Positions 48,473 through 58,775 of a DNA stretch of 64,000 bases are shown here, piece after piece. This DNA comes from Lichenostomus cassidix (taxonomy: Eukaryota; Chordata; Aves; Passeriformes; Meliphagidae): the NCBI GenBank assembly GCA_008360975.2, contig CM039183.1:78528350-78592349 (forward strand). Direction: 5' to 3'. The notes below the pieces were generated by a model, which made no database searches, was not told the origin of the DNA, and was given only the letters and a program-made list of their open reading frames with translations. The first letter of the stretch is position 1, and each line of letters begins with the position of its first letter. The position numbers and the translations under genes were made by a program.

Positions 48473-49714
48473 TCAGCCTAGCATGCAATTTTCATCATTC
48501 CCATGTATCCAGAAGCAAATCTGGGCATATTTGAGAGGAGTAATTCGTACTGCTACATTGTAATCCTGCTGTTCACCATTGATGTCCACCCACTGATGGC
48601 CTGAGTAAACAGCAATGATCTTGCGTTTCCACTTCTTTTTGTTCGGCTCCTTAAGACGGAGATAGATCCCAGATCCTGTGGAACCAGGCTCAGCATCACA
48701 GTACTGATAAAACAGATCATTGGACTCATCAGAAATGCTACAAAATCTATAGACCAGTTGCCCAGACCGATCGTTGTCAAAACCCGAGAAGTGGATCATG
48801 CTCCCAGGCATCATTTTGATTGCTGGGCTGATTCCCAGCTCCATGTACTTCCTTTTGTGGGGACGCTTGAGCTCAAGAACAGCATAATCATAATCCAGGG
48901 CACTATCCCCAGAGACACCCTTAAACCAGCCTTTCGGGATGTGCGTGCTCTTCACCCGGGTCCACTGGAAGGAGGGCACACCATCTGAAGTCTCTTGCTT
49001 TCTCCCAGCTCTTTTCTGCTTTCTCCCATCACCTTTGGATTGTCGCCTTAATTCTGTGGCAGGTTTGGGATCCTCTTTGGCCGCAGAAATTTCTCTCCTA
49101 CTTCTTCTAGCGCCTTTGCGTTTCCTGCCGTTGCCTCTGGATTTTGTCTTCATCAGGCCCACCCTGAGCCTTTTGCTGCCCTTCACATAATCCTTACCAT
49201 TGTGCAGGCAGTGGGCTGCTGTCAGCACGTGCTTGGGGGAAACGAGAATGCCGCTGCAGCCAGTGGAGATCTTCACTGCTGTGTTGAACGGAAAGTTGGT
49301 CATAAACTTCTTGTCATAGATGCTGAACCTGCTGTCTGTTCCATATATCTGCCTCTTTCTTCTCGAAGGCCCTCGGGTGGTTGTGTTTCCAGCTGGGTCG
49401 AGCACTGCTCCAAGGACACTCACTTCAGTCAGGGTCCGTGTGCCATTTTCAAAAACAGTCTCATAGGATAAGAGGTTCTTCAAGTCGGACAAGCTTGGCA
49501 CTGGCAGTTTTCTTTGACATTCAATTCCACATACGCTATTCAGCTCCAATTTGGTTTTTGCTTCAAATTTAGGGCTGTCAAGGGAGAAAGTTCTTTCTCT
49601 CACAATCTGGGGAATCTTCTTTAAGTGCCAAGTAAAATCTTGTTCAGTTTCTGTTCCATTACTGAGACCCAAGATAGGTATGAAAAATATGAATAGCAGT
49701 AACATGTGCTCCAT
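48473..49714 (-). CDS. PRSS35: PRSS35, secreted trypsin-like pseudoprotease (inactive serine protease 35), complete 413 residues
   Basis: Single uninterrupted coding exon, as in mammalian PRSS35; 413 residues is the family length as I recall it, whereas PRSS23 is shorter. Residues 1-20 form a hydrophobic signal peptide. N90-GT and N110-TT are glycosylation sequons. A furin-type site RRKR (118-121) precedes the trypsin-like domain. His168 sits in TAAHC and Asp276 in DYDYAVLEL, but the nucleophile motif reads GSTGSG (344-349), with Thr346 where Ser is required; this substitution is the family hallmark, so no peptidase activity is expected. A Lys/Arg-rich insert (about 189-240) contains two similar basic blocks. 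The ATG at 49714 has A at -3 and G at +4. A splice acceptor lies just upstream, so the promoter is further right. The function in birds is not known from sequence; the mammalian gene is known from ovary. Confidence 0.97.
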   Translation of the reverse strand: MEHMLLLFIFFIPILGLSNGTETEQDFTWHLKKIPQIVRERTFSLDSPKFEAKTKLELNSVCGIECQRKLPVPSLSDLKNLLSYETVFENGTRTLTEVSVLGAVLDPAGNTTTRGPSRRKRQIYGTDSRFSIYDKKFMTNFPFNTAVKISTGCSGILVSPKHVLTAAHCLHNGKDYVKGSKRLRVGLMKTKSRGNGRKRKGARRSRREISAAKEDPKPATELRRQSKGDGRKQKRAGRKQETSDGVPSFQWTRVKSTHIPKGWFKGVSGDSALDYDYAVLELKRPHKRKYMELGISPAIKMMPGSMIHFSGFDNDRSGQLVYRFCSISDESNDLFYQYCDAEPGSTGSGIYLRLKEPNKKKWKRKIIAVYSGHQWVDINGEQQDYNVAVRITPLKYAQICFWIHGNDENCMLG

Positions 49715-49729
49715 TTTATTTTATTTTTT
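49715..49729 (-). other. PRSS35: PRSS35 5' UTR segment of the coding exon
   Basis: On the minus strand TCTCTCTTTCTTGTTTTAG precedes a short A-rich leader ending at the ATG. The AG at 49731-49730 is a strong acceptor, so this leader is spliced to an upstream noncoding exon. Confidence 0.75.
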
Positions 49730-51385
49730 CTAAAACAAGAAAGAGAGATTTGAAAATACACTTTGGAAATATACACAGTTATCTTAATATCTTCTTAGTA
49801 TAATCATGCAAGTTTAGAACTGACATCAGTGGAACAGAATTCTACACTCTGCTCAAAATAGAAATGCCCCAGATATTCCCTGTATTGCCTCTGACTCTCC
49901 CAGTGTTTTCTAGCAAGATGGATGCAGACAATTCAGCCAGCACCCATGATGAGCTACCTACTGGAAGGGGAACCAGCTGAATTTTACCTATTTTTCCCTC
50001 TGTGGGCAGCAGTCTGAGTCATTCCACTTGGCAGAGTACCCTGGTTTTATTTATTCCATACGAATGCAGTTAGGTATTATGTTTCTGTTTCTCTTTTCTG
50101 TTTCTGCTATATGGTTGAAACACAGTTGAAAACCCTCACTGTATTCAAAAGTTGGGATCCAAGGAGAGATGGATTGACAGAGTATACTCGTGAGACTTAG
50201 GAACCTTTAGGAAACCAGACCAATTGTGCTCTTTCACGTGGTGGTCAAAATGTGGCTTTAACTGACTTCAAGGTCAGCAGTGGCTCCACCCAGCTGAGAA
50301 CTGTGAATCCGCCTATATGAGAAATGGCACTTTGCTAACTGCTATCCTGAGGAACCAAGGTCTCCTAGGATAGACAGACAAATGAGGAAAGGAGAATGTT
50401 GCTGGTGTAGAGGAGTCTCCTGGTTATATACACATGAAGCAAAGCTCAGCCGAGCAGGAGTGACAAGTCTGGTTACTCATCACATGCCTTTTTCAGGATC
50501 CCACAAAGGCTGTAGGAGCTGTGCTGTCTGTGCCTTATGGAATGTCATGTGCCATGTGTGGAACGCTCCACCTAAGTGGGGGATACACCACACCAAGAGC
50601 TAATGCTTTAAATGGGAAAGACATAAAGCAATATTATTCTCATCTGTAGTTGAAAAACATGCAGGAAAAATGTAAAATTGTTAGAAGTCTGTGGCAGAGC
50701 CAGAAACTGAACCCAGAACTCTTGATTCTGAGCTCAAAACATTACTGAAAAGACCATTTTTCTGCCTTGGCAGCATTGATGTCAGTGGCATTATCCAGCT
50801 ACTGGCAGCTGCCACTGGGAAACCTGTGCTCAGTTCCAACATCCTTCATTCCAATTACATGGAAACCTCAGCAGTGAAGAAAGAAATGGCCTATGATTAA
50901 ACTTTAAAAGCCAAGCAATTCAAGGATTTGTATGTGGTTAAGCTCTCTGGTTTACATTGCAATAGCAGTGTAGGCTGGGACAAATATAACCACTTTTCTT
51001 AATTTTAGTTTAGAATAACACAAGTGGTGCTCTCCAGTGAAACAGCCTTGTTACAGGCTAGCTGAAGGTCTAGCATGAAAAACAGGGGCATGTGTGTAAG
51101 ATGGAAAAATAAGTGGGAACGCCACTCTTAATGCTGTGTAATGGACCAGAGACTCATGATTTTTGAGGCAGATATATACGTCTACCCTATAGACGTATTT
51201 GTTGTCTATAATAAGTTCTAATTATATTTTTTTAGCTAAGTAAGCACCACAGGTCAACCACAGCTTGTTGTTTCTGATGCCAGATTCAGAGGGTGGATTT
51301 ATTTTAGCACAGTTTTGACACTTTTCACCTTTGCCAATATGGAACACAAACTTTGAGCTCAAGTCCACTTACTAGGATGTATGTA

Positions 51386-51432
51386 AATATCTATATCTAT
51401 ACATCTCTCTATATCTATATATCTATATTATA
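51386..51432. repeat. ATCT/TATC-type microsatellite
   Basis: Imperfect array of TATC/TATA units (ATATCTATATCTATACATCT and onward). Confidence 0.85.
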
Positions 51433-51700
51433 CAACACATTTTACAATCCAAAGAAACCCTCCCTGGCTTTAAATTAGCTAACTCAGGTTTTGGAGAAGA
51501 TGTGTGGATTTTCCTATGACATCTGGAGATTACAGTGACTCATAGGTCTGAGCTCTGGGGTGTATGTGGTCATATGAAAATATATCTGAAGGTTTTGAAA
51601 GCAGAGCAGAATCACTCCAGGCACAAGATTTTGTAGAGGGATGCCAGTTGTTCACACCAGTCAAGCTTATTTGTATAGCAGAAACATGCATGCTAAAATA

Positions 51701-51723
51701 TTAACTTTGATAAACAAAGTTAA
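51701..51723. repeat. Perfect 9-bp hairpin
   Basis: TTAACTTTG, a five-base loop ATAAA, then CAAAGTTAA. Each arm carries a SOX/TCF-like core (CTTTG/CAAAG). Confidence 0.85.
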
Positions 51724-52094
51724 CGTCAAAGTTTTGGTTCAGTTATTACTCAATTAGCACTAAATCTGAAGAAGAATGACTATTTTATGTACTGATGGGT
51801 AAATTAGAAAGTGTCAAAATTTTAAAAATATTGTAACAAGAACGTAAAAATGCCTTCCTGGCCTGACCAAAGATCTGCCTGGCTAAATGTCGTTGCCTAG
51901 GGTAAAGGATAGGAATAGGACAACCATATATGCCCATCCTCCCTCATAGTTTCTTAACTTACAACTAGTTGTACCTGATGGTCTTTAAAGCAGAGGTAGT
52001 TGCTGTAGTGTAAGGAAACTTCAGTTGGTTTCTCATACATAGTTTGACATTCTTCCCTTGAGCACATATAAAATTTTGTAGCCATAATATTTTG

Positions 52095-52200
52095 TGTCCA
52101 GGGAGTTCCACAGCTTAATTACATGTTGTCTGAGGAAGCATCTCCTCTTCTTTATTTTCAGCCTGTCTCAAACTAGCATGGTTTGAGGATAATTAATGTG
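52095..52200 (+). repeat. Fragment of an old dispersed amniote repeat
   Basis: Contains 'gggagttccacagcttaatt', 'acatgttgtctgaggaagca' and a following run that parallels a widespread reptile/bird repeat I remember ('ggagttccacaggttgactg ... gtgaagaagtacttcctttt'). The same element is seen more fully at 56745-57110. Family name not assigned. Confidence 0.45.
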
Positions 52201-54054
52201 ATATTAATAGAGAAAATCTGGTTTAAATTTGCTTTACCCTAATATAGCTGATGAACAAGACAGTTCTTATGTCAGGCTCAAGAATGATATTTCTATTTTT
52301 CCCTAGCATACTCCTCCCTTTCTCAGCTCTTCCTCAGGGCCTGGATATCTGATATTCCTCTGCAGCTGAACTTTGTGAGCCCTAAGGAAATTTCAGTGAC
52401 TAACTGCTAGTTCATATAGAAAGTCTGGGTTGATGTCATTTCACTGTGATGGCTGAAGTCTTCTGAGCCAGACTCACAATTAAGTTTATATAGAAATCCA
52501 TTTTTTTCTCTCTGGTTTATAGAGAGACTTTCTGCAAGCAAATGGGTGGAGTACTATGGCTCCCTTCTGCCACTCTTTAGAAAGAAAAAAACCAGTCAAA
52601 GCACAGAACCTTCAATAGATGCCTTGGAGCTTTCCATTTGAAACATGAAACTCAAATGCTCACTACTTACAAAGGCAGTCTTGGAAGCCAAGATTTTCTT
52701 CATTTATACTGAACCACTTGTCACTGGGAATGAACTAACTACACTTCAGGATAACTGGAAGAAGTTCAAGCTGAGGAACTTGATAAACAGGGTAATTCTC
52801 ATTACAGACCAGAGCAGTGGTCCTGCTAGGAGCTCTGTCATTTCCAGCCACACATTTAAGATCTAACTGGGGTTTACTAACCCCATCTCTACTGTTTAAA
52901 GGAGGCCAGCTCCAAGCACAGGCAATGCCAGCAGTTGCCACAGCCCAGTATAGGCTGCTGGAAAAAGGGAAACACTCTTGTCAGATGATGAGTTTGTAAA
53001 TGTGTAGATGGCTGCAAAGACAGCTTTGCAGGGTGGGGGAAGAGGAGAGAGAATACAGCCTCCAGGGGAAGGAGGAAATGTCCTGACAAGGCTGCAAGTT
53101 GATTGCAGGAAAAAAACCCTCAATATGTTACCCTTTCTGCAATGCTCTTCTCCACTCTTCCTCTAAACCCCAAGATGCTCTGCCCTCTCCTTTCCTTCAC
53201 TCCTTTCCCCATACAGATTTTTGGTTGGCTTACAGTAATTGGAATTCTTGAGTCAGCTCTTTAGGTAGGACAAATTGCTTTAGAGAAGACAGAATGGAAA
53301 CCAGAAAGTGAGAGAGATTCCCAGCTACATGAAAATGTTGAAATTCTTCCTCCAGTTTCCAAACCCAGCTGATAACAAGACTCCCTATTTGGTGGCATTC
53401 CAGCTGCCAGGCATATCCGTTCAAGTAAAACTATATTCAGTTCTTCTCACTTCTTGCTTCCAACATTAAATCTTTCTGCATCTGCAGGACAAAATCTACC
53501 TAGCTCTTCAGGACCTCGTTCAAATATTTTGTCATTATAACGTACCTTACTCCAGCTGAACACATCTCAGATGCTCAGGAGAAGGCTTATAGTCAAGCAG
53601 AACTAGAACAGGTTTCTCTTCATGCTACCACAGAGGGAATTTACATGTCAGTGTAGCTCAGACTGAAGAAAAGTTCAGTCCAGATTCCTGGCATTGTTTT
53701 ATCTTAATCTGTTCAGTGCAGCCTCTACCCTGGGGTTTCCCTCTTCTTGTAGGAAAACCAACACATTTCAAACTAAGCTTACACAATTTATAATGCAATT
53801 TTTCAGGTCATAAAATAATGGAGGCTGCTGTATTAAGCGTCTCCTTTAACTGCTTTTGGCCTTATTCTTGAAATGACCTGGAAATTGGAATTCCCAGTTC
53901 TACTCTGACAAAGCAAAATAGAGAACAAATTTTTGAAATCTCACACTCTGGAAGAAACCATTGCCCTAATCCTATCCTCCACTGCCTCCCCTTCCCTCCT
54001 CCAGGTGCGCTCACTCCTCGTGGTGCAAGGATGTTGTCCTCCTCTCTCACTTAC

Positions 54055-54560
54055 GGGGAAAAAACCACTGCGGCTCCTGGCTCTCACGAAATGTAGGCAG
54101 CTTCAGTATGCATAACAAGAACTAATTTTACACTGCAGGCGTGGCAGCTCATTTCTGGAATCACACACGCGGGGGAAATAACCCGGGGGAGTAAGCAGCG
54201 CCGGGACCGGGCTGCCCCCTCGCGCAGTGCCCGCCTTGGCCGCGGGGCGGCGCTGCCGGCCAGGCGGCAGGGCTCCATCCCTGCCGCTCCTCCCGACCCT
54301 CCCGCCGCCCGGCTCCGCTCCCCGCTCCCCGGCCCGGGAGGAGGCGGACGGGAAGGAGCTCGCGCCCAGGCCACTGCTCTGCTGCTGAGGGTCGAGCCCT
54401 GCCAGCCGGGCAGCGGCCCCGGGACTGCAGCGGGCAGGCACAGAGCGGGAACCGGCTGGAGGAACGGAGGGCACGGTAGGGCTTTGCCGGGATGGCCGCC
54501 TTCCCACTGCCCTCTCCGCTGTTGCCGGCCGCTATGTGTTCGCGTGTTAAAAGCCCAGGG
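54055..54560 (-). promoter_or_regulatory. PRSS35: CpG island 1; candidate PRSS35 promoter / 5' noncoding exon
   Basis: From about 54170 the sequence turns sharply GC- and CpG-rich (many CGCG, CCGCC, GGCGG). On the minus strand it leads into a strong donor, CCC|GTAAGTGAG, with the exon ending at 54055. Strand and use as the PRSS35 first exon are inferred from the orphan acceptor at 49731. Open frames here are compositional. Confidence 0.55.
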
Positions 54561-55139
54561 CTGTCCTGGAAGAAGACGAGGATTTGGGGAGGAAGTCTTT
54601 AGCTCTATCGCTCTTTAGCCATCCCTTGGTCCTGTTTTCTGCAGGAGGCTCTGCTTTTCCGCGCCTGATCCAAAGGAGTTTCCCTTCTACAAAGCCTGCG
54701 AGTTAAATACCTTGGCACGGCTCTTTTATTTTTGCCATTCCAAGATAAATCTGCTTCCAGCAGTGACGGATCTGGATGAAATTAGTGCTGATTCCAGAGG
54801 AGCGCGGAGATGGTAGCGCTAATACTGAGGGGATGAATCAGAATTAAAGGAGAGTTTGTTTTGAAGGGTGAAGAGGCTCCTTGCCAGCTTCCCTCAGAAG
54901 GCACAGCACAGAGACAAATCCCCGAAAACCCGATAAATATGCTCCTTGCCTCCGTCCCTTTAAGCCGTCTTGTGAAAACGGCTTCAAATATTGAAAAACA
55001 AGGACCAGAGAAACGCGTGGCGTTTTAGTCCTATCAAAAACATACCCATCAGGCTAAAGAGGCAGAAACTTTATATAAAACATCTCAGCTGGTAAGCTCA
55101 AGATATTGACATCGCTCAGCTCCATCATTTTTTAAAACG

Positions 55140-56060
55140 ACCCGCGTAGGAAGAATGACATCCCAAAAAAGCTATCACCTTCGAGACGCTGGTTACCTCG
55201 GACTGCCCGGTCCCCGGCAGTCCCCCTCAGCCCCATCCCCAGCTCCGCTCCTGCCCACCCGGGTCTCTGGGGGCTGCCTCTTGCCCCGATGCCGACGCCG
55301 GGAAGGGTCTCGGTCATACCTGGCACCCCGCAGGACGGACGGAGGGAGGGCGGCAGCAGCCCCGGGGCTCAGGCTCCCCGCTCCGCGCCGCTCGTCCGCC
55401 GCCCAGCGCCCGCGGCTACTGAGGACGGGGCGGGGGGAGCGGCCAGGTCTTCCCAGGCGGGGGAGGGGATGGAAAAAGGAAAAAAAAAAAAAAAAAAAAG
55501 AAAGAAAAAAAAAGAAAAAGAAGGCGAGAGGGAGGAAGCCGGGAGGGCGCGAGGGGGAGGGCCGAGGGGAGCGGAGGCAGATCGCGGTGTCTCCTCGGAT
55601 GGAAAGGGAAGAAGGGGCTCTGCCTGCGGGGCGGGGAGGCGCATCGCCCCGGCAGCGGCTTCCTCTGCGCTCCGGGCGCGGGGTCGGGGTGACCCGCACA
55701 GGGACGGGGCGGGAGAGGCTGCCGGGCCGGGGTGGCGAGGCGGGGACAAGCGGGGAGGCGGAGGGACCCCGTCCCAAGGGAAGGGCGGCGGGGCTCGCAC
55801 GGCTCGCACCGCTCCACCTGCGTGGGTGGCGGGACCTGGCGGCGGTGGCAGCGGGGACAGCCGCTCGCCCTGACCCGCCGGAGGGCTCCCGGGGAAGGCG
55901 AGGAGCGGGGAGTGGCGTTCCCACGAGCAGTGGCCTGCCCGCTCCTCCCTGTCCTCGCCCCTGTCTCCCAGCCCCACTCCTCTGGAGTGCCCTGCTCCTC
56001 AGGGACCCTCCCTCCCCCTCCTCTGGACCATCTTCAGGGCCTCAGGCTAGGTGAGAAGCA
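55140..56060. promoter_or_regulatory. CpG island 2; promoter-like region of uncertain direction
   Basis: About 0.9 kb of very GC/CpG-rich sequence with several GGGCGG-type boxes. Candidate donors exist on both strands: minus GCCAG|GTATGA (exon end 55320) and plus GCTAG|GTGAGA (exon end 56050). It could be an alternative PRSS35 promoter, a bidirectional promoter, or the start of an unknown + strand transcript. It does not encode ME1 exon 1. Confidence 0.6.
55471..55524 (+). repeat. Uninterrupted 54-nt purine tract in CpG island 2
   Basis: Only A and G from 55471 to 55524, including A runs of 20 and 9 bases; purine-rich sequence continues to about 55620. Confidence 0.95.
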
Positions 56061-56744
56061 CCTCATTTCCTCATCACTCTTCCTTCCTCTTTGCCTTCCT
56101 CCTTTCCCTCGGTGTCCCCGTGCTCTCCCCTCCCAAGGCAGAAGGCTTTGTGCGGCGGTCTCTCTTCCTTGGGTTACCCCCTTGCCCTACAGGAGGATCC
56201 TCCCCAAAGCTTTCCGCTGCCACACAGATACACACGGTTAAATGCACCCTCAGTAAGCACTTCTGCAAGTGCTTAACCCGAGCACTTCCATTGAGCTCAT
56301 CGGCTGAAAACTCATTTCACGCTAAATGAAGGCCCATTGATTTGCCAAAACCAGCAGGAAATTTGTGGCATTGCTGGAGATCAGAGCGAGATCTCCAGAG
56401 TGCTGCTTCGTTGCTTTAATCATAGCCATATCCTTCCTTTAAAAGTCTTAACTTCTGAAATTTCGTGGAACCAATTATGTAAACAGGTTGGAAATAAGGC
56501 TTTGGCCAGCAAACTGCAGGCTGCAGTTTCATTTTGAAGACCAAGGCTTATTTCTTCAAAATGGAAATTCTGTTTGCAGTTCTGGTTTTGTTGCTGTTTG
56601 TCTGCGCCACTTAAACCCAAAGCAAAATAATAATAATATAATAATAATTCATGTGCCTGAAAAAATGAGCTGAAGAATTTCCAATGTAATTAATGAGGCA
56701 AGACAGGAATGAGGGTAAGTTAGTTTTCACAAGCAATTTCTTAA
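56061..56744. other. Flank of CpG island 2
   Basis: Pyrimidine-rich up to about 56240, then ordinary sequence with an (AAT)n microsatellite at about 56626-56649. No gene recognised. Confidence 0.7.
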
Positions 56745-57110
56745 ACATAAGAACTTCCACACTGGGTGAGACCAAGGGCTTTGCTAGACCAATATCATGT
56801 TGCATTGCTAAAGGCAACAGTCTCCCCCAGCATTTTCACTGCCACCAATATTTTAAACTCAGACATTTTCTGAGGCAGATGTAATCTCTATGACCTTAGC
56901 AGCCTTCACTGAATTTCTCTGTCAGGCACTTGCCCGTTTTCCCTTTAACCTACATAGATCTGTAGCATCTACAACTTGCTCTTGTAACAAGTTCCTCAAG
57001 TGACAGGTGCAAAAACTTGCCTCTTTTAGTGTATTTTCAACCTGGCTACTGCTAGCTTCATTTGATGCTCACTAGTTCTTTATCATATGCTCTGTAACTC
57101 CTCTCCCACC
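56745..57110 (+). repeat. Old dispersed amniote repeat, near full length
   Basis: Starts 'aaacataagaacttccacac tgggtgagaccaaggg' and continues through an equivalent of 'aagttcctcaagtgacaggt' to 'tgctcactagttctttatca'. The order parallels a common turtle/crocodile/bird repeat that I remember as 'cataagaacggccatactgg' onward. High divergence indicates age. Probably a CR1/L3-type untranslated region or related element; the name needs a database search. Confidence 0.55.
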
Positions 57111-57199
57111 CAGAAGGATTCTCCTAAAGTTAGCTGTGCTTTATATCAAAAATGTTCTTGTTTTCCATCCCATTGCTGAAGTTCAAGGACCAGAAAAGT

Positions 57200-57540
57200 A
57201 TCTGAAGGAAGGTGCAGCCAAATGCTTCTTGGCAGCGGCAAATGAAAAACAAGGAGCAACAGCTACTTGCATTGGGCAGCTGTGTTGAGCATCAACAACT
57301 ACAGCTAGGGAGGTTCAAACTGGACATGGGGAAAAATTTCTTCACCAACAGGAACATGCAACACTGGAACAAATTACCCGGACAGGTTGTGGAGTCACCA
57401 TCCTTGGTGATTTCCAACACTCAGATAAACAAAGCCACAGCTGATCTGATCTAGTGTTGGCTGTAATCCTGCTTCAAGGGTTAGGTTGGGCTGGGTGACC
57501 TGCAGAGGTCCCTCTCAACCAATATTTCTATGACTCTTTA
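57200..57540 (+). repeat. CR1 LINE 3' end
   Basis: Contains 'ggggaaaaatttcttcacca', 'aacactggaacaaattaccc', 'ggttgtggagtcaccatcct', 'ggttgggctgggtgacctgc' and 'agaggtccctctcaacca' followed by TTTCTATGACTCTTT at the end. This is the complete order of a CR1 3' region, reading on the + strand. Confidence 0.88.
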
Positions 57541-58194
57541 CCTATGCAGAAGATGCAAGCAAAATATGGATTTTTGTGGCAGGAAAAAAGATTATTTGTT
57601 TTGTTCTCTGCTGATTTCTTAATTACTAGTAATTCTTTATTTTTTTCATCTGGTGATTCCCAGGCTGATGTTTCCATGGGGCCATTTTCATAACTCCAGG
57701 ACTCTCTTTCCTGAGAAGTAATGACCAGATCAGAACCTGCCACTTTATACCTGAAGTAAGGACCCTTTTCCTCCTGTGAAACACTTTGCATTTATCTACA
57801 CTGAACTCCACTGCCATTTGATTGCTCAGTCACTCCCATAAACTTTTCTGCATATAATCAAGGTAATTTTATCTTTATTAAGCTAAATAATTTGATAGCC
57901 CCATCAGGTTCTGTGACCTAACTACTCATGTCTTTTCCAGAACATTTATGAACAGGCCGAATAGTGCAGCAAAATCAGGTTGTTATTGGTAACCTATCAT
58001 CCCTAGAAAAACTGATCCTCTTGTCCTATACTTTCTTTCCTGTTTTTCAGAAAATAACACACAGGTTCATTTCTGTTAATTGAACTCTAGGTGATAGGAT
58101 CAGTGTGCTTTCAACCCACCAGTCCCCTCACTCCTGATTTTGGAATCTAAATGTCAAATTTAAATTCTTTCAAACAATTTTTTTCCTCGATTTC
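57541..58194. other. Intergenic stretch
   Basis: About 650 bp of AT-rich sequence; possibly more of an old repeat, but I see nothing I can name. Confidence 0.65.
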
Positions 58195-58775
58195 CTACCA
58201 TGGTTTAACCCCAGCCAGAAACTCAGCTCTTCACAGCTGCTCACTCATTCTCCCCACCCCAGTGGGATAGGAAACAGAATCAGAAAAAGTTAAAACCCAT
58301 GGCTTGAAATAAGAACAGTTTAATAACTGAAATACTCTATAGTAAAAATAACCACAATAATATTCACAGTAAGAAAAATGAAGGTAACTGAAAAAAAAAA
58401 TTAATAAAACAAACCTCCAGAAAGACAAATGATGCACAATGCTGTTGTTCACCACCCACTGACTAAAGCCCAGCCCATCCCTGAGCATCCTGGCCAACTC
58501 CCCCCAGTTTATACACTGGGCATGACATTCCATGGCATGGAATATCCCCTTGGCCAGTTTGGGTCAGCTGTCCTGGCCGTGCTCCCTCCTGGCTTCTTGT
58601 GCCTCTCCTCACTGTCACAGCACGAGACACTGAAAGTCCTTGACTCAGGGTAAGCACTAGTGAGCCACAACCAAAACACTGTGTTATCAGTATTGTTCTC
58701 ATACTGAATCCAAAACACAGCACTGAACCAGCTACTAGGAAGAAAATTAACTCTATCCCAGCCAAAATCAGGATA
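58195..58775 (-). mobile_element. Solo LTR of an avian ERVL-type endogenous retrovirus, antisense
   Basis: On the + strand it begins TGGTTTAACCCCAGCCAG (58201) and ends CTATCCCAGCCAAAATCAGG with ATA at 58775, the two ends of a common avian LTR that I recognise in reverse orientation. Internally it has 'gacaaatgatgcacaatgct', 'ttcaccacccactgactaaa' and 'cccttggccagtttgggtca'. A TATA-like TTTATAC lies at 58508-58514 (GTATAAA on the minus strand). No internal retroviral coding region remains. Target-site duplication not clear. Confidence 0.85.

Larger units (their letters stand above)
49730..54054 (-). other. PRSS35: PRSS35 5' intron (inferred, at least 4.3 kb)
   Basis: From the acceptor at 49731-49730 to a candidate donor CCC|GTAAGTGAG whose GT is at 54054-54053. 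It contains an old repeat fragment (52095-52200), an AT tetranucleotide microsatellite (51386-51432) and a perfect hairpin (51701-51723). No coding exon was seen. Confidence 0.55.

Noticed and set aside
48473..49714. Assignment to PRSS23
   Set aside because: The 413-residue length, basic insert and GSTGSG nucleophile site fit PRSS35; PRSS23 is shorter and keeps the catalytic Ser.
54103..54507. 134-codon minus-strand frame in CpG island 1
   Set aside because: Composition-driven Pro/Arg/Ser/Ala content and no familiar motif; more likely 5' noncoding exon or promoter.
55155..56054. Open frames of up to 299 codons on both strands of CpG island 2
   Set aside because: They are low-complexity Arg/Gly/Pro/Lys strings forced by GC-rich and purine-rich DNA; overlapping frames on both strands are equally long, and no domain is recognisable.
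54055..56060. CpG islands as the ME1 promoter
   Set aside because: No frame resembling the conserved ME1 N-terminus is present on the plus strand.
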